Below are positions 24,401 to 35,300 of a stretch of 64,000 nucleotides of DNA, piece after piece. Under the pieces are notes generated by a model. The model was not told the DNA's origin and made no database searches. It saw only the letters and a program-made list of their open reading frames with translations. The position numbers were made by a program, and so were the translations under genes. Source of the DNA: Ramazzottius varieornatus (lineage: Eukaryota > Tardigrada > Eutardigrada > Parachela > Ramazzottiidae); assembly GCA_001949185.1 (NCBI GenBank), contig BDGG01000017.1, forward strand, positions 620,001 through 684,000, in the 5' to 3' direction. Every line of letters begins with the position of its first letter. The first letter of the stretch is position 1.

Positions 24401-27400
24401 TCAGTGTGCTTACTTGTTACAGAGTCGGAAGTGGACGGCGAAGTGCACGAGCCCATCCACATTCTCAACGTGGCTTTCAAGCACTCTAGCCTGACGGACG
24501 ACGACGAGACGCTCAGTCGGACGTTGGAGGCCTACTTTGGGGCCCAGCTCAATCGTAACCTGTTGCAGAAGGGCCTGCGTCGCATCACCTTTTTGGTACT
24601 TCGCCCTCAACAGTACCCCAAATACTTTACCTTTCGCGCACGCGACAACTTTGCCGAGGATCAAATCTACCGACATTTAGAGCCGGCATTAGCTTTCCAG
24701 CTGGAGATTAACCGCCTGAGAACGTACAACCTCGAGGTATTGTGCCAACCCTGTCATGCACCTCCATGCACCATCCATACAGATGTGTCCGCTGTTTACG
24801 TACGCAGGTTGCTGATGCAGCCATATGGGTGGTATGGTCGATCGATACTGTAGTAGCGGCGAATGCTGCATGTGTGTCTTTGGGTGCCACAAAATGGAGA
24901 TAGGGATATGTCGATGTTGTTGTTGCAGGTGATATCGACGCCCAACTACAAGATTAACCTGTACCTGGGTTCAGCCAAGAGTGACCGGCAGGAAGGGCAC
25001 GAAGCCAACGATTACCGCTTCTTCGTTCGCTCCATCATCCGCCATTCCGACCTGGTAACCAAAGAAGCTTCGGCCGAATTCTTGCAGACGGAAGGTGAGC
25101 GCGTGCTGCTGGAAGCCATGGATGCACTGGAAGTGGGCTTCTCCCATGCCATGTCTCAAAAGACGGACTGTAACCACATCTTCCTCAACTTTGTCCCCAC
25201 CGTCATCATGGACCCCAACAAGATTGAAGAGAGTGTGCGCGGCATGATTATGCGTTATGGCAGCAGGTATGTGCCGACTGTCGTCAACCATGGTGACAGA
25301 CTATATGCAGCTCTGGGCTTTGCTTACAGGCTGTGGAAGTTGCGAGTGCTGGAAGCGGAAATCAAGATTAACATTCGCCTATCAGCTAACGAAGAATCCA
25401 TCCCCATCAGGCTGTGTGTGGCCAACGAAAGCGGCTACTACCTGGACTTGCACCTGTACAAGGAAGTCAAAGATGCCAAAGTCGGCATGACCAAAGTACA
25501 TGATGATGAAATAAGGCAAAAGTACTTGCTTGACGAGTGGCCGATGTGGTCTTGTCTTGTTGCAGTTTGAGTCGTGGGGCGTTAAGCAGGGCTTTCTGCA
25601 TGGACGATCGACAGACACGCCGTACATGACCAAGAACTATCTACAGCAGAAGCGATTCACAGCCCAGACCAACGGCACCACTTACGTCTACGACTTCCCC
25701 GAAATGTTCCGACAGGTAAGACCCCAAGATGCTCGATGCCACCATAAATAGAGAATGTTGTCTTGTGGTCTTTAGGCACTGCTGAAGCAGTGGCGGGAGT
25801 TTGGGGAAAACCGGCTGGGGGGTTGTGAAGTGCCGGCGCAGGTGATGGAGTGCATCGAGCTGGTGCTGGACTCGCACGACAACCTCTACGAGAATAATAG
25901 GCTGCCTGGCGAGAACAATATTGCCATGGTGGCCTGGCGGATGACGCTGAAAACAGCACAGTACCCCGAAGGACGCCACTTGATCGTCATCGCCAACGAC
26001 ATTACCCACAAGATTGGCTCCTTTGGACCCAAAGAAGATGTCCTCTTTCTGGTAGCCCTGACTTTTTAGCGCCATTGCTGTCATGGAAGCCAACGAGCCA
26101 TCAAAGCCTTGCTCTCTTGTTGTAGAAAGCTTCAGAGTTGGCGCGACTGCGGAAAATTCCTCGCATCTACTTGGCTGCCAATTCCGGTGCTCGTATTGGC
26201 CTAGCCGAAGAAGTCAAGGCCATCTATCGCATCGCCTGGAACGACAGTGGCGATCCCGATCGCGTAAGTGGCAGCGCCCTCCTCATGGTTGCCAATGACA
26301 GAGAAAGTATGGCTAGCAATTTACGCCAATGTTGTCTTGACCACACACAGGGTTACAAGTATCTGTACTTGTCGCCGGATGACTACAAGAAAGTCAGCCC
26401 CTTAAACAGTGTGCGAGCCGAGTTGACCGAGACGGCAGAGCTGGGGCCGCACTACAAGATATTGGACATTTACGGCAAGGACAATGGCCTGGGTGTGGAG
26501 AACTTGCGGGGATCGGCGGCCATTGCCGGCGAAACGTCCAGAGCTTACTGTGATATCGTCACCATCAGCCTGGTTGGTCAAGTCCTGACTGAAGGTCACA
26601 GACACATCTTGTGTTTGGCAGTGTCTGACTGGAAGCTGTGCTCTGTCTTAGGTGTCGTGCCGCTCCATTGGCATCGGTGCCTACCTGGTACGATTAGGGC
26701 AGCGCGTAATCCAAGTGGAGACGTCGCACATCATCCTGACCGGCGCACCAGCCCTGAACAAAGTGCTGGGCAAGGAAGTTTACACCTCCAACAACCAGCT
26801 GGGTGGGCCGCAAATCATGTTTGCCAACGGTGTCTCCCACTTGACCGTCCCTAATGACTTTGAGGGCGTATCCAATATCCTCTACTGGCTATCCTACGTA
26901 CCCGAGGTAAGACCCGTACCCTCTCTATTGTCCTCTGCCGGCAAGAGATGGAGATGCTTGAAGGCATGTAAGGTTGTGTGGTGCTTGATTGTAGAAACGA
27001 GGATCGATGGTGCCCATCACGGCCCCCGTGGACCCCATCGAGCGTGACGTCGATTATGTACCGACCAAAACACCCTACGATCCGCGCTGGTTCTTGGCCG
27101 GTAAAAGAGACGACAACGACTATGAAAAGTGGCTAAACGGGTAAGTTCGTGATCAAGGGGCGCTGCCATGCCTTACTGGCCCATCAAAAGGCAGCTATTG
27201 CCCCTTTCCACAGCGCTCTTCCTCAAAAGTCCCGTACCAGTCTTCCTTCCCCTATTTTCCCTCAGTGTATGATGGATGAACTAGGTTTCCGTCCGAGACG
27301 TGTCTGTGATCAAAAGCTGTCAATGACACTGAACACTGATCTTTTCTAGCTGAGTCTGTCATGTGCTTTGCCATCCTGCAGCGCACGGCCATCTTGGCTG

Positions 27401-28992
27401 TTGGGACAGGAAAGTGCGACGTTGTGTTAACGATGATCAGAGGTTTCTGTCTCTTTCTCTTGCAGCTTTTTCGATCGTGGCTCCTTCCGGGAGATCTTGA
27501 GTAACTGGGCACAAACGGTAGTGTGCGGCCGTGCGCGACTAGGCGGCATCCCGGTTGGCGTCATCGCCGTCGAAACACGAACTGTCGAGCTCAACATTCC
27601 CGCTGACCCAGCCAACTTTGACTCGGAAGCCAAGGTATGTTGTGGTAGGCAGCTGCTTCTCCTACCTAGCCCCCTTGATGAGCGCTTGTTGGTAGAGTGT
27701 GCAACAAGCCGGTCAAGTGTGGTATCCCGACTCGGCCTACAAGACGGCACAAGCCATCACCGACTTTGGCCACGAAGAGCTGCCACTGATCATCTTTGCC
27801 AACTGGCGCGGCTTCTCTGGCGGCATGAAGGACATGTACGATCAAGTGCTGAAGATGGGCGCTTACATTGTCGACAGCTTGACCAGCTACAAGCAGCCCA
27901 TCCTGGTCTACATTCCGCCCTACGCTGAGTTGCGCGGTGGGGCCTGGGTCGTCGTTGATCCCTCCATCAACGCCGACTTTATGGAAATGTACGCCGACAA
28001 CGACAGCCGCGGCGGCGTCCTGGAACCGGAAGGTACCGTCGAGATCAAGTACCGCAAGAAGGAGCTCATCTCCGCCATGCATCGCCTAGATGCCAAGATG
28101 ATGGAACTGAACAAGGAGAAGGCGGCTGCAACCAATAAAGCCGACAAGGACAAGGTAAGTCAACATTGCCCACGGTCGACCTCTTCTCTTGCTCATTCTT
28201 CCCCTTTTTCAGCTGGAAAAGGCCATGCGAGAGCGGGAAAGTCGGCTGCTGCCCATTTATCACCAGGTGGCCCTCAAGTTTGCCGATCTGCACGACACGG
28301 CCGGCCGCATGCTGGAGAAGGGCGTCATCCTGGACATTATCCCCTGGCGTCGCTCCCGCACCTTCTTCTACTTTCGTCTGCACCGTCTTCTGCTGGAGAA
28401 CCAACTGCGCAAAAAGATCACGGTCATCAATGGTGCACTGTCGGTGGGGCAGAATCGGGCCATGCTCCGCAGATGGTTCATTGAAGTCGTCGGCGTGCAC
28501 CGGGTGAGAATATCATGCTGACATAGCATAACATGACAGGCCATCCTGCGCTTATGACATGACCTTACTGCTTGTAGGTATAGTAATATACAAACTGGGT
28601 AAGGTCGTTTTCAAGTGGCGCACTTTTTCGAACGGGATAGCTGCAGCCGTGCGCCACTTGAAAAACGACCTTTTTCAGTTTGTTTTGCTAGATCCCAGTA
28701 AAGCGTGTATGCATCACATGTGCTTTTGATTCAGGCTCACGAATGGGATGACAACCGCGCCATGGTTGAATGGTACTTGGATCAGCGGCAACGCAATGAC
28801 TCGGCCATCAGCGACAACCTACGAGTACTGGAAGCCGACCTGGCCATCAATCAGATCCAGCATCTGCTCGATGTCAACCCAGACATCCACTTTGAATCGG
28901 CTCGCCATATTGTCACCCGGTTAAATGGTGCGCAACGCGCAGAGTTGCTCAACGTCCTTAGCGAACTCGATAGCGAATCTGCTAGTGGCTAA
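18437..28992 (+). CDS. ACACA: Acetyl-CoA carboxylase (multidomain animal type)
   Basis: Makes malonyl-CoA from acetyl-CoA, bicarbonate and ATP: the committed step of fatty acid synthesis and a control on fatty acid oxidation. About 27 exons encode the full animal-type order. First is a Ser/Arg-rich N-terminus with possible kinase sites ([20 protein letters not shown]). The biotin carboxylase domain follows ([53 protein letters not shown]). The biotin carrier has EVMKM, with the biotinylated Lys codon near 22434. Then come the central regulatory domain and the carboxyltransferase ([68 protein letters not shown]). The C-terminus ends at 28992. No frame breaks are seen. The intron at about 21230-22057 is unusually long, and the last intron carries a hairpin element. 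Whether it corresponds to ACACA or ACACB of vertebrates is not meaningful here. Confidence 0.97.
28590..28688. repeat. Single long hairpin, GTGGCGCAC family, copy 3
   Basis: In the last intron of acetyl-CoA carboxylase. The left arm (CAAACTGGGTAAGGTCGTTT, then TCAAGTGGCGCAC) pairs with the right arm (GTGCGCCACTTGAAAAACGA, then CCTTTTTCAGTTTG) over about 30 bp, around a loop of about 25 nt. Unlike the other copies it has only one hairpin. Its arms are nearly perfect, which points to recent origin or selection for structure. Confidence 0.85.
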
Positions 28993-30163
28993 TCCCTTTT
29001 ATTTACTACTTATTTTCCTTTGCTCTCTTTTGACTTTTGTAGTATTCTAGCTTGCGAACTGACATGGTGAGAGAGAGGCAAGGTTGGATAGAGGAGCCAC
29101 TTGCATTTACGGTTGAAACTCTTTCTGTCACTTGATTGTGCAGGCTTTCAATGACCGCAGATGGACACACTGTCTTTTGTTGCCCTTTCTTGTTTAATAT
29201 TCCGTAGCCTTTAATTTTAACCTATCTTTGTCATTGCGAATCCGTATGTATCCATACCCGTATTCTGAACTTTACTACCTTGGTCGCTTTCCTTTTCGAT
29301 CAAGGTTCAAGTACAGTACACGCAATTTCCCGTCGAGCGTGTACTTTTCTTCTGTACTTTGTCGCCACTTGCTCGTACCAGCGCGCAGCGGCTGTAAAGC
29401 ATAACGACCAAGTTACTATGCATTAATAGCATAACATGGGTGCGGTATACTGTGGGAAAAGATGGAAATAATTGTGCTGACTGGGCAAGCTGACATGGAT
29501 TGATGAGGCGTAACGTTTACTCTAGCCCATCTAACCGGTTACCGCGGCCATGCTTGTGGTTTGCAAAACCTTGACTGCTTCAACTCAGTCGTCGGTCGTG
29601 TCCTCTTGGATGGAAGAGAGGATTACGGGTACTGCGACGTCAGGATGCGCCACCATTTAGCCTCGGTACACAAGCAGACGCAGAATGGGTAGTTCTACTT
29701 CCTGGTTGCACAATGCGTTAGTGATGTCTTGTGGCCGGACAGCTAAGTTAAGTTAATCAACAATCAAACGAAGGCGACATGATAGATCAAACGGAAGCTG
29801 GTAAAGTGCAACAAACTCTTGCTGTAGTTGTTCCTATTCACCCAACTTTTCTTCGCAGTAAGTCTGTTTTGCATGTCCCTCAGTTTTCCAACGCTCTTAA
29901 CGGACTGAGGGGTACAGCTTGACACGGTACTGACGACCAAACACTGCGTTGGAAACTATATCCGTACAGGAGCGTGGCATCTGTGGGTGGCCAATGATAG
30001 ATAGAGCCCACCGGAAGTGAAACCAGACCCTGGTGAAACCTGCAGCAGCTACGTATATAACAGTTAAGGTAAAACGGTAAGCTCTGTCTTTCATGCCTCT
30101 TGATACTGCCAGCCTTCTAAGCTGCATTTGCTGTTGTATCTTGCAGATCGGGTGCTATCGGAG
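28993..30163. other. Intergenic between acetyl-CoA carboxylase and SLC44
   Basis: About 1.2 kb. An acceptor (TTGTATCTTGCAG) just before the SLC44 start shows that the SLC44 transcript has a 5' UTR intron, so its promoter lies further left. A small palindrome (GTACACGC...GCGTGTAC) lies near 29316-29343. I see no coding exon. Confidence 0.4.
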
Positions 30164-33153
30164 ATGGATTCGGCGGTGGAGCTAGAAGAAAGACCTGGCG
30201 TTTTCGGGCCTGTCTGCTACCACAGTGTCAAGCATCAACCACGACGCTGCACCGATCTTCCCTGCTGCTTCTGTTTCCTCCTCTTTACCATTTTCCTAGT
30301 AAGCTTAGCCTTTGGTCCCGCGTCATTTTATATAGACGTGTCCATTCGGTTGCAGATTTTGACGGCAGTGGTGGCTGCCATCTTTGGAGCGCCATTACGT
30401 CTTTTGTACGGACAGGACTCCTTCGGCAATGTCTGCGGAGCTGCCAACCAGCAGATTGAGAACAGAACCATGACTGGCATGGACATGAGCCAGCGTCCGT
30501 AAGTCTCTTTCCCTGTTGGGCGGGAGTTGAGGCTCATCCAGCTGTTGCGCTTCTTGTAGGTTCGTCTTCTCCTTCGACATCAGCAACCCCCGCAATGCCT
30601 TACAACTATGTGTCCACAAATGCCCCGATCGTCGGTTGTCGACGCTGCGCGAACTGGAGGAGTTTGCCGTGCAGAAGCATTCGGGCCTGTGCATGTACAA
30701 CGTCCAGCCTGAGCAGTATCGCAACAGCGACTCGGTGATGGTTACCGCTGAAGAGTGCGCAGCCATCCGCAGCGACCCCGTCGCTGTTCAGGTCGTCGAC
30801 GATTACGGGCCCCGAGGATGTCTCCTGAAGATGCTGCAGTGGCGCCAGGGCTTTGGCATGTGTCCCAAACTTCCCGTCGAAGCCAGGTAAGCCTCAATCG
30901 CATCCCACACCTTAATGCATTCCCATGCTCTGTGTATGCGAGATGACGCATGGTCCGTCATCCTGTCTATCAAATGCTTTTCTTTGCAGCGACGTAATTT
31001 TGAACCGTTGCGTTCCCAGCAAGAATGAGGTGGATATGGCCACCGTCTACGACTACTACGCCTACTTGAACAGTTTCGATCTGCATAAGCGCGTCATGGC
31101 CGATTTCTACGCCAGCTACCGACAAGTCATCGGCTTGACCATTACCGCTTTAGGTGGCACACTGGCCTGTTGCATGTCTAGAATTCCGAGTTGACCGCAT
31201 CACGATGGAACTTTCTTTCCATAGTGGCGTCGATATTGATAATTGTCGTCCTTCGATTTGCGCCGGGAGCTGTGGTCCACATGATTCTAAGCGTGGCCGC
31301 TGTTGGAACTACGGGTTGGTACCATGTGAAATGCAAGTGAGACGAGAGACGGTGTTGAAGGGTGATCTGTTTTTACAGTGACCAGTGCCCTATTGTGGTT
31401 TTCCTGGTCGACACTGAAGCGTTCGCTGGATAACCGCTTGTTCGACGGACCTTACGATGTACTTCAAGAAGAGACCAAGAACGAAGTGGTCTTGTTTGTC
31501 TTCGCCATCTTTGTCACTGCTCTTTCGGTACGAAGTCTTGGTCTTCAGTCAAGCACAAACCTCCAGTGACGACATCTCTTGCAGGCCATATTGCTGTTGA
31601 CGCTGCTCTTTGCTCGTCGACATGGCTCTCAAGTGGTGAAAATCTTTGAAGAAGCTTCGCGTTGTATCGGGGAAATGCCCAGCCTGCTGGCGCAACCGCT
31701 GTGGACCTTTCTCTTCTTGGCGACTTTTTTCGCCTTTTGGTTCTACGTCATGCTCTGTCTAGCCACTTCCGGTATTGTACCATCCAGCTCATGTTACTTG
31801 CGCTGACCCTCTGCGACAAGTGCCTGCTGTAGATCTACCGCGCTTTGTCAAGAAGGAAATTCAGTTCGGCAACGACACGGTGAAGCGGGCCATTTCCAAC
31901 ACGACCTTCACGGTGGTGGAGTACGAGGACCACACCATCTTGCGGCTATTGTGGGTCTGCTACGCCTTTGCCCTCATCTGGGTTAGCGAGTTCATCCTGG
32001 CCGCCCAACAGATGGTGGTGGCCAGTGCCGTCTCCATGTGGTACTTTGAAAAGTACGCCAACTTCTGCCTCTACTATTCTCACTTCCAATGCTACTTACA
32101 ATATCGACGTCGATGACTTTAGGGATAAGAAGGACTGTCAAGGACCTGTCATCTCCTCCATCAAGCAGCTTATCCTCTACCATTTGGGCTCGGTGGCCTT
32201 GGGTGCCGTTACCATCACTGCCCTCAAGATCCCTCGCCTACTGCTCCTCGCCATCAAAAAGCTGTATCTTCTTAGTCGACCCACTATCTTGTTTCGTCAT
32301 GCTTGTGAACGTTAGGGAGTCATGCCTTTGTTCTCCGTAGGTGGACGCCGGAGGACAGCGTTGTGCACAGAGAGCGGACTTCCGGTTGGTGGGGCCACTT
32401 TCAGCGCTGGCTGATCGACATCAATCACAATGCTTACGCCATCGTTTGTAAGTCTTTGCCATCGCTCTGTGTATTACGCTCATGTTGGGCATTAATCAGC
32501 GGGGGTCTTATGTCATTACAGCCGTCCAAGGGATCAACTTTTTCCCAGCTGCTGCTGAAGCCCACGACTTGTTGCATGAGTACACGGAAGTAGTGCCGAT
32601 GATCCAAATTAACCGCCTAGTTGACTTTATCCTCTTTCTTGGTACGTCCGTATTCCTTTCTGTCCCAGCTTATCAGGAGAACATGGTTGTGAGACTTTAC
32701 AGGGAAGGTGGCGGTGACGAGTATCGTGGCCATCTGCGGTATTGTCAGTATGAAGTACGACCCGCAGTTGCATCTCTTTGGTATCCCGCTGCTGATCTGC
32801 TGCGTCTTTGCTTACTTTATTGCCCATTGCGTCCTGTCGCTTTACGAGGTGCGTCGACTTAGCTGCCATTGTTTTAACCAAGAGGAGCATGGCCGTCGTT
32901 CTTGTTCTTGCAGGTGGTGATCGATACGTTGTTTTTGTGCTACTGCGAGGACCTGCGCATTCACGAGTACTGTGACGAGGTGGAACCTGCAAGTGGCTAC
33001 GATACGGTTGACCATCCATCAGCCCCTATCACCGTCCACAGCGCCAGTGCTAAAACCTACTTTGCCAAGCCTGGCTGGCGAGAACTGATGCAGACCCCGA
33101 TGGACAAGAATGATATCCAGATGACCGGTTTCGAGACTATTCTGCATAGATAA
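30164..33153 (+). CDS. Choline transporter-like protein (SLC44 family)
   Basis: Multi-pass membrane protein of the CTL/SLC44 family, which move choline or ethanolamine across the plasma or mitochondrial membrane. It has a short cytoplasmic N-terminus with a Cys-rich stretch (RRCTDLPCCFCFLLFTIFLV) leading into the first membrane helix. A large extracellular loop follows, with VFSFDISNPRNALQLCVHKC and NRTMTG (possible glycosylation). Hydrophobic helices then follow, spread over several short exons. The family-typical end is present: KYDPQLHLFGIPLLI, DTLFLCYCEDLRIH, and a tail ending FETILHR. Around twelve short exons; some central exon borders (31195-31380, 32100-32360) are not fixed precisely. 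Start MDSAVELEERPG follows a 5' UTR splice acceptor. Which SLC44 paralogue it equals is not decided. Confidence 0.9.
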
Positions 33154-33672
33154 CGCTGCAAAAGTCTCTTTTGACGTCCGAATTTCCCGTTTCGTTTTTA
33201 CTTTTTACCTCTTTGACAGAATCTCTTCTTTGTTCCTTCGATGTAGTGTTCGTAGTGTCAATCTGATTTTTTTATCCTGAATTCGTGCTTCTTGTCTTCT
33301 CTGAGTGCTTTTGCACGTCTGTCCAGATGTACCTAGTGCGAAGGGTGTCGGCTGTGTGATCGAATTCCTCCGGTGCTAATTAAAGACGTTGATCCTTTAT
33401 TCGCAAATAAAGCAAAGTAATCAGTGGCAACACTGTATCACCTAAATACGCTGCTCAGTGAAGCCAGAACCGAACATAAAACACCACCGTGCACAGACGA
33501 GAACAGCTAACAATGAGCGCCATCACTTGAAACTGATGACGAAATGTCTAACTTGTTGTGCAAAGGTGACCGGTAGATCCCATTCTATAACATAAGGAAC
33601 TTGGAACAACTGCGAAAACTGATTAAAGCATAAAAAACATGATTGAACAGCTACGATAAAGCAAATTGGCCT
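33154..33672. other. Convergent 3' regions of SLC44 and ATF4
   Basis: About 520 bp between two convergent stop codons. It contains a near-palindromic pair of poly(A) signals at 33396-33411. I see no coding exon. Confidence 0.5.
33396..33411. terminator. Back-to-back poly(A) signals for SLC44 (+) and ATF4 (-)
   Basis: TTTATTCGCAAATAAA reads AATAAA on the minus strand at 33396-33401 and AATAAA on the plus strand at 33406-33411. It can serve both convergent genes. Confidence 0.6.
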
Positions 33673-35096
33673 CTATGCCAGACGGTCCAAGCGAGCCTGG
33701 GCCATCTTGAGAGCAAAACGGAGCTCTTGCTGGAGCGAGTTGTGCTGCTGCAAGAGGCGATCGCGTTCGGCAATGACCAGCTGGTGTTCCTTCGTCTGGT
33801 CCTGCTCTTGATCCTTCTTCTTCTGCCGGTAGTTGCGAGCAGCCTTGACGTTCTGGCCACGCTTCTTTGGCGTCACCTTCTTGCCCGCTCGCTTGGAAGC
33901 CGTGCTCTCCAGCGAACTGGTGGAAGGACTCTTGGCTATTCTGGCCTTGCTGCTAGCTTTCCGTTGACGAGCCGACTTGCGAGGTGGCGGTGTGGGGACA
34001 GGACTCTCAATGGCCGACGTTGGTGGGCAGGTTGGCAAGTTGGATGGTGCAGGCGAAGGGCTGAGTGAGAAGAATGGAGAGTCGTCGAAAGAATCCACCG
34101 ATGTGGCACGATGCTGTCCAACGGTCGAGGTACCTGCAAATCAATAACAATATTAGCCTCTTCAATCAACTGAATACTGGCGACATGTCCTACTACTCGG
34201 AAAGTACATAGGTGCAAGTCACACCTGGTGCATAGCTGCAGGACTCGCTGATGGAAGCCAGAGTGGGAACGGTGCTTTCCAGCATCTGGCGAAGTTTCTC
34301 CAACGAAGCCAGGAAGGCACCATCCTCCTCCAGCGAAGGTGTTACCGAAGGGACAGTTGTGTTATAGCCACTGTGAAAAGGCTCGGCGAAGGTTCCATCC
34401 CACAAGCACCCCTCCAGAACGTCATCCAACTCCATCCTTGACGATGAATTCTTGTAGCCATCGACACCATACACCTCCAGCGGACTCTTGAACGAGCCAT
34501 ATTCTCCCAGCTTCCCATTGTTCGCACCCCCACTGTTACCTGCAACGAAAGGAGAGATTTAGATGGAGTATCGGGGACAATGCAGTAAAAGGCTGGTACT
34601 CGAGAAAAGTACCCTGCAGGCCGTTGTGTTAAAAACTCGTTCTGCCATCGAAATGTGCGCATCATGATAACCCTATATAGGCTCGAGGGCATTTGGCGCT
34701 GCCTCCTGCCCACCAGGCCTTCGGTTCGAACCCTAAAGATCGCCGCTTTTTCAGACCTGTCCTACCTGTAAAGTGTATTTCCGCCGCAGAAGACGAAGGC
34801 GTAAAGGTGAGATCCTGTTCCATAGACATGTCCAATCCATCGATAATCAGCTGCAGATCACTGAGAGCCTTCCCTTCGCCGGCCGAGCCATCACGCGTCA
34901 CTTCGGCAAGTGAAAAAGCACTGTCACAGAGTTCAAAGCCAAAATGGCCAAAGCTAGACTCTCCACACCCATAGATAGCTTCCAGAAGGCTTAAATCGGT
35001 CTGCTGTTCACTTGACAGCAGACTCTTGTGTCCCATCACCTGACCCGACGGTCCCATCCGTCCCCACACGGAATATCCTGCAGATCCCAACGACAT
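33673..35096 (-). CDS. ATF4: bZIP transcription factor, ATF4-like
   Basis: Effector of the integrated stress response: a nuclear activator of amino-acid and redox genes that binds C/EBP-ATF sites as a dimer. Three coding exons (about 35096-34766, 34538-34223, 34130-33673) join in consistent phase 1. The C-terminal bZIP has a Lys-rich basic region with the ATF4-like signature NVKAARNYRQKKK (human ATF4 has NKTAATRYRQKKR). The zipper with Leu/hydrophobic heptads follows (HQLVIAERDRLLQQHNSLQQ, ELRFALKMAQARLDRL). The N-terminal half is acidic and Ser-rich. The 5' leader carries short upstream ORFs arranged as in vertebrate ATF4, which supports the identification independently of the bZIP. ATF5 is the nearest alternative. 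Confidence 0.82.
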
Positions 35097-35245
35097 TTTT
35101 CTTTCCGGAGAGGCGGATGGATGAGTTGCGACTGCACCAAGCGCCTAAAGCTTCCACGGGAGACCTGTAAAGAGGAAAAGAACCCAGCGTAACGACATCC
35201 CCTCCTGGCAGGAACGACAGGAGCACCAACTTACGTCATTTTCAT
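35008..35245 (-). promoter_or_regulatory. ATF4 uORF2, spliced and overlapping the main start codon
   Basis: ATGAAAATGAC (35245-35235) is followed by donor GTAAGTT. The 70-nt intron ends at CTTTACAG, and the exon resumes at 35164. Joined, the frame runs 55 codons to a TGA at 35008, passing out of frame through the main ATG (35096) and overlapping the coding sequence by 89 nt. Mouse ATF4 uORF2 is of similar length and overlaps by about 80 nt. The second ATG of the uORF has A at -3. If the intron is retained, the same uORF stops after four codons (ATG AAA ATG ACG TAA). Confidence 0.7.
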
Positions 35246-35291
35246 CAAGTAAAGGGACAACCGAGCACCGAAGTGCGGGCGTTTTTTTGCT

Positions 35292-35300
35292 TTAGCACAT
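35292..35300 (-). promoter_or_regulatory. ATF4 uORF1 (Met-Cys-stop)
   Basis: ATGTGCTAA in the leader, with A at -3 (AAGAATG). It is a two-codon upstream ORF placed about 46 nt before uORF2. Mammalian ATF4 has a similarly tiny uORF1 that promotes reinitiation. Another very short uORF (MLLLTR) lies further upstream at 35353-35373 if the transcript reaches it. Confidence 0.65.

Noticed and set aside
34676-34750. tRNA-like segment with a perfect B-box core (GGTTCGAACC) in an ATF4 intron
   Set aside because: The flanking bases do not form an acceptor stem or anticodon arm, and one T-stem pair fails. At most it is a tRNA-derived relic; the core is itself palindromic and can occur by chance.
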